Assembly: GCA_944363895.1 (NCBI GenBank)
Contig: CALVVP010000078.1
Span: 1 to 7,845, forward strand
Origin: an uncultured Bacilli bacterium
Lineage (GTDB): Bacteria > Bacillota_I > Bacilli_A > RF39 > UBA660
Direction of reading: 5' to 3'
DNA length: 7,845 nt
Shown here: positions 4,998-7,845 of the stretch, one piece after another
How the letters are laid out: the number at the start of each line of letters is the position of its first letter
Position numbering within the stretch: the stretch's first letter is position 1
Program-made: the position numbers and the translations under genes
The notes under the pieces: model-generated
Databases searched by the model: none
What the model was told of the DNA's origin: nothing
What the model saw: the letters and a program-made list of their open reading frames with translations, nothing else

Positions 4998-7373
4998 TCA
5001 TTTTATGACAATATTAACTAGTTTTTTTGGAACTGTTATAATTTTCACAATTTCTTTATTTTCAATATATTTTTGAACATTATCTAAACTTTTAGCTAAT
5101 GTTTCCATCTCTTCTTTAGTAGTATCCATGCTAACACTAATTTTACCTCTTACTTTACCATTAACTTGAACAACCATTTCAAACATTTCTTCTTTGGTTT
5201 TATCTTCATCATAAGTTGGCCATGGTTCATAAGCAATCGTAGCATTATGACCTAATCTATTCCACAATTCTTCAGTTACAAAAGGAATAACCGGATTTAA
5301 TAGTTTAAGTAAGTTATTAGCATATTCTAGTGGAAATACTTCTTCTTTATAAATCGCATTGACAAAAATCATAATTTGACTAATCGCTGTATTGAAGTTT
5401 AAGGTTTCATAATCATTAGTTACTTTCTTAACAGTTTGATGATATATTTTTTCCAAGTTTTTGTTTTCTTTATCTTGAATATTACCTTCAGTGTATAAAC
5501 GATATACTCTTTCGATGAAACGGTGGGCACCCGCAACGCCTTGTTCACTCCAAGGTTTGCTCATTTCAAGTGGACCCATAAACATTTCATATAATCTTAA
5601 AGTATCCGCACCGTATTCTTTAACAATATCATCAGGATTGATAACGTTACCTCTTGATTTACTCATCTTTTCGTTATTTGCACCTAAAATCATTCCTTGA
5701 TGAAATAGTTTTTGAAATGGTTCAGCGACATTAACTATACCTTTTTCGTATAAGTAACGATTCCACATGCGAGAGTATAGTAAATGACCTACGGCATGTT
5801 CTGGTCCACCGATATATAAATCAACCGGCATCCAATGTTCAATTAATTTTTTATCAGCTATTTCCTTATCATTGTTAGGATCGATATATCTTAAGAAATA
5901 CCAACTTGAACCAGCTGAACCCGGCATCGTTGAGGTTTCTCTTTTGCCTTTGCTACCATTTACTTCGACATTGACCCAAGTAGTAGCTTTTTCTAGTGGT
6001 GATGCCCCATCATGAGAGGGACTATAATCTTCTAATTCTGGCAAAACTAAAGGTAAATTAGTTTCTAATATATCTTTTCCGTTTTCTAAATGAATAATTG
6101 GAATTGGTTCGCCCCAATATCTTTGACGAGCAAAAATCCATTCTCTTAAGCGATAATTAATATGTTTTGTTCCTAATTTTTTTTCTTCTAACCAACTAAT
6201 CATTTTATTAATCGCTTCTTCTTTGTTTAAGCCATTTAAAAAACTAGAATTAATATGTAACCCATCGCCAACATAAGGTTCTTTAGAAATATCGCCACCC
6301 TCGATAACAGGAATAATTTCTAAATTAAATTTTTTAGCAAATTCATAGTCTCTTTCATCATGAGCGGGAACTGCCATAATGGCTCCGGTTCCATAAGTAG
6401 CTAAAACATAATCGGATATCCAAATCGGAATTTCTTTACCATTAACGGGATTAATCGCATAAGCTCCGGTAAAAACACCAGTTTTTTCTTTGTTTAATTC
6501 AGTTCTTTCCAATTCAGATTTAGAAGCACAGATTTTTTTATATTCTTTAACTTGTGTTTTATATTCTTCGGTTGTTATTTTGTCGACTAATTCATGTTCA
6601 GGAGCAAGTACACAATAAGTAGCGCCGAATAAAGTGTCACATCTTGTCGTAAAAACAGTAAATTCATCATCATTAACTTTAAATTTAACATGAGCTCCTA
6701 CTGATTTACCAATCCAATTTCTTTGCATTTCTTTAGTCGATTCAGGCCAGTCGATCGTATCTAATCCCGCTAATAGTTTTTCGGCATATTTAGGGATATC
6801 GATTACCCATTGCTTCATATTTTTACGAATAACTGGAAATCCACCTCTTTCACTTTTACCATCGATAACTTCATCGTTAGCTAAAACTGTTCCTAATTCT
6901 GGGCACCAATTAACTGGCATTTCAATTTGTTTAGCTAAACCATCTTTATATAATTCGCTAAAAATCCACTGGGTCCATTTATAATAACTAGGGTCACAAG
7001 TTGAAACCACACGGTCCCAGTCGAAAGAAAAACCTAACATTTTTAACTGTTCAGTAAAAGTAGCAATATTTTTTAAAGTAAAGCCTTCAGGATGATTACC
7101 GGTGTTTATAGCATATTGTTCAGCAGGCAATCCAAAAGCATCAAAACCCATTGGATGTAATACATTATAGCCTTGCATTCGCTTCATTCTTGAAACAATG
7201 TCAGTAGCTGTATATCCTTCGGGATGGCCGACATGTAAACCTTGTCCTGATGGATAAGGAAACATATCTAAAGCATAAAATTTAGGTTTACTAAAATCCC
7301 AGACATCAGTTTTAAAAGTTTTGTTTTCTTCCCAATATTGACGCCATTTATTTTCTATTTCTTTTGTATTCAT
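4998..7373 (-). CDS. leuS: Leucyl-tRNA synthetase
   Basis: This cytosolic class I synthetase charges tRNA-Leu and removes mischarged amino acids through its editing domain. Residue numbers follow the ATG at 7373 (791 residues). The catalytic core has HVGH at 47-50 in the typical PYPSGQGLHVGH setting, and KMSKS at 569-573. The CP1 editing domain (about 220-410) includes FTTRCDTLFG (241-250), with Cys where many homologues have Pro, and GTGAIMAVPAHDERD (328-342). GPEHAVGHLLYSR (523-535) precedes KMSKS. The anticodon-binding domain covers about 610-735, and the C-terminal domain opens with QVNGKVRGKI (736-745). Length is slightly under the usual bacterial 800-880, with no domain missing. ATG 7373 is preferred because AAAAGGAG lies eight bases upstream. 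A GTG nine bases further upstream overlaps that site and is unlikely. The start lies within the preceding membrane-protein gene (26-base overlap). No T-box leader, a common control of this gene in Bacillota, is present. Confidence 0.98.
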   Translation of the reverse strand: MNTKEIENKWRQYWEENKTFKTDVWDFSKPKFYALDMFPYPSGQGLHVGHPEGYTATDIVSRMKRMQGYNVLHPMGFDAFGLPAEQYAINTGNHPEGFTLKNIATFTEQLKMLGFSFDWDRVVSTCDPSYYKWTQWIFSELYKDGLAKQIEMPVNWCPELGTVLANDEVIDGKSERGGFPVIRKNMKQWVIDIPKYAEKLLAGLDTIDWPESTKEMQRNWIGKSVGAHVKFKVNDDEFTVFTTRCDTLFGATYCVLAPEHELVDKITTEEYKTQVKEYKKICASKSELERTELNKEKTGVFTGAYAINPVNGKEIPIWISDYVLATYGTGAIMAVPAHDERDYEFAKKFNLEIIPVIEGGDISKEPYVGDGLHINSSFLNGLNKEEAINKMISWLEEKKLGTKHINYRLREWIFARQRYWGEPIPIIHLENGKDILETNLPLVLPELEDYSPSHDGASPLEKATTWVNVEVNGSKGKRETSTMPGSAGSSWYFLRYIDPNNDKEIADKKLIEHWMPVDLYIGGPEHAVGHLLYSRMWNRYLYEKGIVNVAEPFQKLFHQGMILGANNEKMSKSRGNVINPDDIVKEYGADTLRLYEMFMGPLEMSKPWSEQGVAGAHRFIERVYRLYTEGNIQDKENKNLEKIYHQTVKKVTNDYETLNFNTAISQIMIFVNAIYKEEVFPLEYANNLLKLLNPVIPFVTEELWNRLGHNATIAYEPWPTYDEDKTKEEMFEMVVQVNGKVRGKISVSMDTTKEEMETLAKSLDNVQKYIENKEIVKIITVPKKLVNIVIK

Positions 7374-7713
7374 TGTTGACACTCCTTTTCAAATAATTTC
7401 CAATCAAACTATAACTAATTAAAATAAGCGGTATTAAAACAATTAAACCAATTAATAATTGTAATAAAATATTTTCCACTAAAAATGTAGCTAAAAAAGC
7501 AAAAGCTATTATTAATGAATTAGTAAAGCTAATAATATGAATAAATTTTTTAATATTTATTTGATTAATATCTAATTTATATTTATTAACAAAATACATA
7601 ACTTGATTACTTTTTTTAAATTTATCATATTTTTTCTTTTGTAAGATAACTGTTAAAAAATAAAACAGATAGACAATTAAAAATGCCGCAATAAAGCTTA
7701 TTACATATACCAT
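7348..7713 (-). CDS. Small three-helix membrane protein of unknown function
   Basis: This is a 121-residue integral membrane protein that I cannot assign to a named family. Hydrophobic helices span about residues 1-24, 59-79 and 83-106. Between the first two is a strongly basic loop (KKKYDKFKK) with YFVNKYKLDINQINIKK, and the tail is basic (KR near 108-109 and KRNRK at the end). The positive-inside rule places loop and tail in the cytoplasm and the N terminus outside. No catalytic motif or signal peptidase site is visible. ATG 7713 is chosen because CGGAG lies eight bases upstream; a GTG nine bases before it overlaps that site. It is first in the leuS cluster, and its last codons carry the leuS ribosome-binding site and start. 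Expression is therefore probably coupled to leuS. A role in translation is not implied by its sequence. Confidence 0.8.
   Translation of the reverse strand: MVYVISFIAAFLIVYLFYFLTVILQKKKYDKFKKSNQVMYFVNKYKLDINQINIKKFIHIISFTNSLIIAFAFLATFLVENILLQLLIGLIVLIPLILISYSLIGNYLKRSVNNEYKRNRK
7382..7389 (-). promoter_or_regulatory. Ribosome-binding site of leuS
   Basis: AAAAGGAG on the minus strand lies eight bases before ATG 7373. It fixes the leuS start there, because the alternative GTG at 7380-7382 shares its first base with the last G of this site. It lies inside the upstream membrane-protein gene. Confidence 0.85.
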
Positions 7714-7721
7714 AATATCCA

Positions 7722-7726
7722 CTCCG
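7722..7726 (-). promoter_or_regulatory. Ribosome-binding site of the small membrane-protein gene
   Basis: CGGAG lies eight bases before ATG 7713. The GTG at 7720-7722 would overlap it, so the ATG is the better start. Confidence 0.7.
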
Positions 7727-7737
7727 AACTAATTAAT

Positions 7738-7766
7738 ATTATATTATAAAATAAAATTAAATACAA
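7738..7766 (-). promoter_or_regulatory. Probable promoter of the membrane protein-leuS cluster
   Basis: The minus strand has a perfect TATAAT at 7738-7743, overlapping a second TATAAT at 7743-7748. Seventeen bases upstream of the first is TTGTAT (7761-7766), which matches only three of six -35 positions. A start near 7731 gives an 18-base leader with the ribosome-binding site. The region is very AT-rich, so chance matches are likely, but its place between a terminator and a gene start supports it. Confidence 0.5.
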
Positions 7767-7777
7767 TAATTATTAAG

Positions 7778-7807
7778 AAAAAATACATTAGACAGTACTA
7801 ATGTATT
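7778..7807 (-). terminator. Intrinsic terminator of the gene upstream of the window
   Basis: A perfect 10-base-pair stem (7782-7791 with 7798-7807) closes a 6-base loop. On the minus strand it runs into TTTTTT (7778-7783, overlapping the stem end by two bases) and then CTT. The plus side lacks a T-run, so the terminator serves minus-strand transcription from beyond the right edge. It separates that gene from the leuS cluster. Confidence 0.65.
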
Positions 7808-7845
7808 CTAATAATCTTAAAAATAATTTAACAAATTTAATAAAT
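7788..7845 (-). CDS. Possible C-terminal end of an upstream gene (partial)
   Basis: One minus-strand frame is open from the right edge for 18 codons (FIKFVKLFLRLLEYISTV) and stops at TAA 7788-7790. The other two frames hit stops within ten codons. The stop falls inside the terminator stem, as the metG stop does. So short a frame in AT-rich DNA could be chance, and no family can be named. Confidence 0.3.
   Translation of the reverse strand, partial: FIKFVKLFLRLLEYISTV

Noticed and set aside
4998..5000. Possible Mycoplasma-type code with TGA as tryptophan
   Set aside because: The tryptophan codons I checked are TGG, the synthetases have normal lengths under the standard code, and TGA at the ends of leuS and the ATPase falls at the expected C termini.
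5491..5700. 69-codon open frame on the plus strand
   Set aside because: It lies opposite the conserved KMSKS region of leuS, whose motifs are clear on the minus strand; no start signal or domain supports it.

Overview
The window is AT-rich (about 30% G+C in a line I counted). All of its genes lie on the minus strand, so it reads right to left. Shine-Dalgarno sites are good, intergenic gaps short, promoters sigma-A-like, and tryptophan is TGG at the codons I checked. Two genes appear to end at TGA, so the standard bacterial code applies and not the Mycoplasma code. These traits, with a prepilin carrying a C-terminal DUF6273-like domain, suggest a low-GC Bacillota bacterium, perhaps an uncultured gut lineage of the RF39/Erysipelotrichia/clostridial type. 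That placement is inference; no marker here settles it.

Layout in the direction of transcription. At the right edge, a possible gene tail runs into a hairpin with a T-run that looks like an intrinsic terminator (7778-7807). A promoter (7738-7766) then starts a short cluster: a small three-helix membrane protein (7713-7348), leucyl-tRNA synthetase leuS (7373-4998, overlapping it by 26 bases), a DUF4143-type AAA ATPase (4922-3618) and methionyl-tRNA synthetase metG (3621-2026, overlapping the ATPase by ATGA). The 75-base leuS-ATPase gap is almost filled by a 47-base inverted repeat that shares its bases with a second good promoter. The ATPase and metG may therefore be transcribed separately from leuS. 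The cluster ends at a terminator whose stem contains the metG stop codon (2005-2030).

After it, an independent promoter (1949-1977), preceded by a 9-base direct repeat with a 12-base period, drives a 631-residue surface protein (1923-28). This protein has a type IV prepilin N terminus, two Ig-like repeats, a HYR-like domain and a C-terminal DUF6273-like domain.

The two synthetases supply charged tRNA for translation. The ATPase has no obvious biochemical link to them but is coupled to metG by overlap and by a shared ribosome-binding site. The prepilin-like gene is a separate transcription unit concerned with the cell surface. No stretch over 300 bases lacks a gene. I saw no tRNA, rRNA, CRISPR array, insertion sequence, T-box or other riboswitch.
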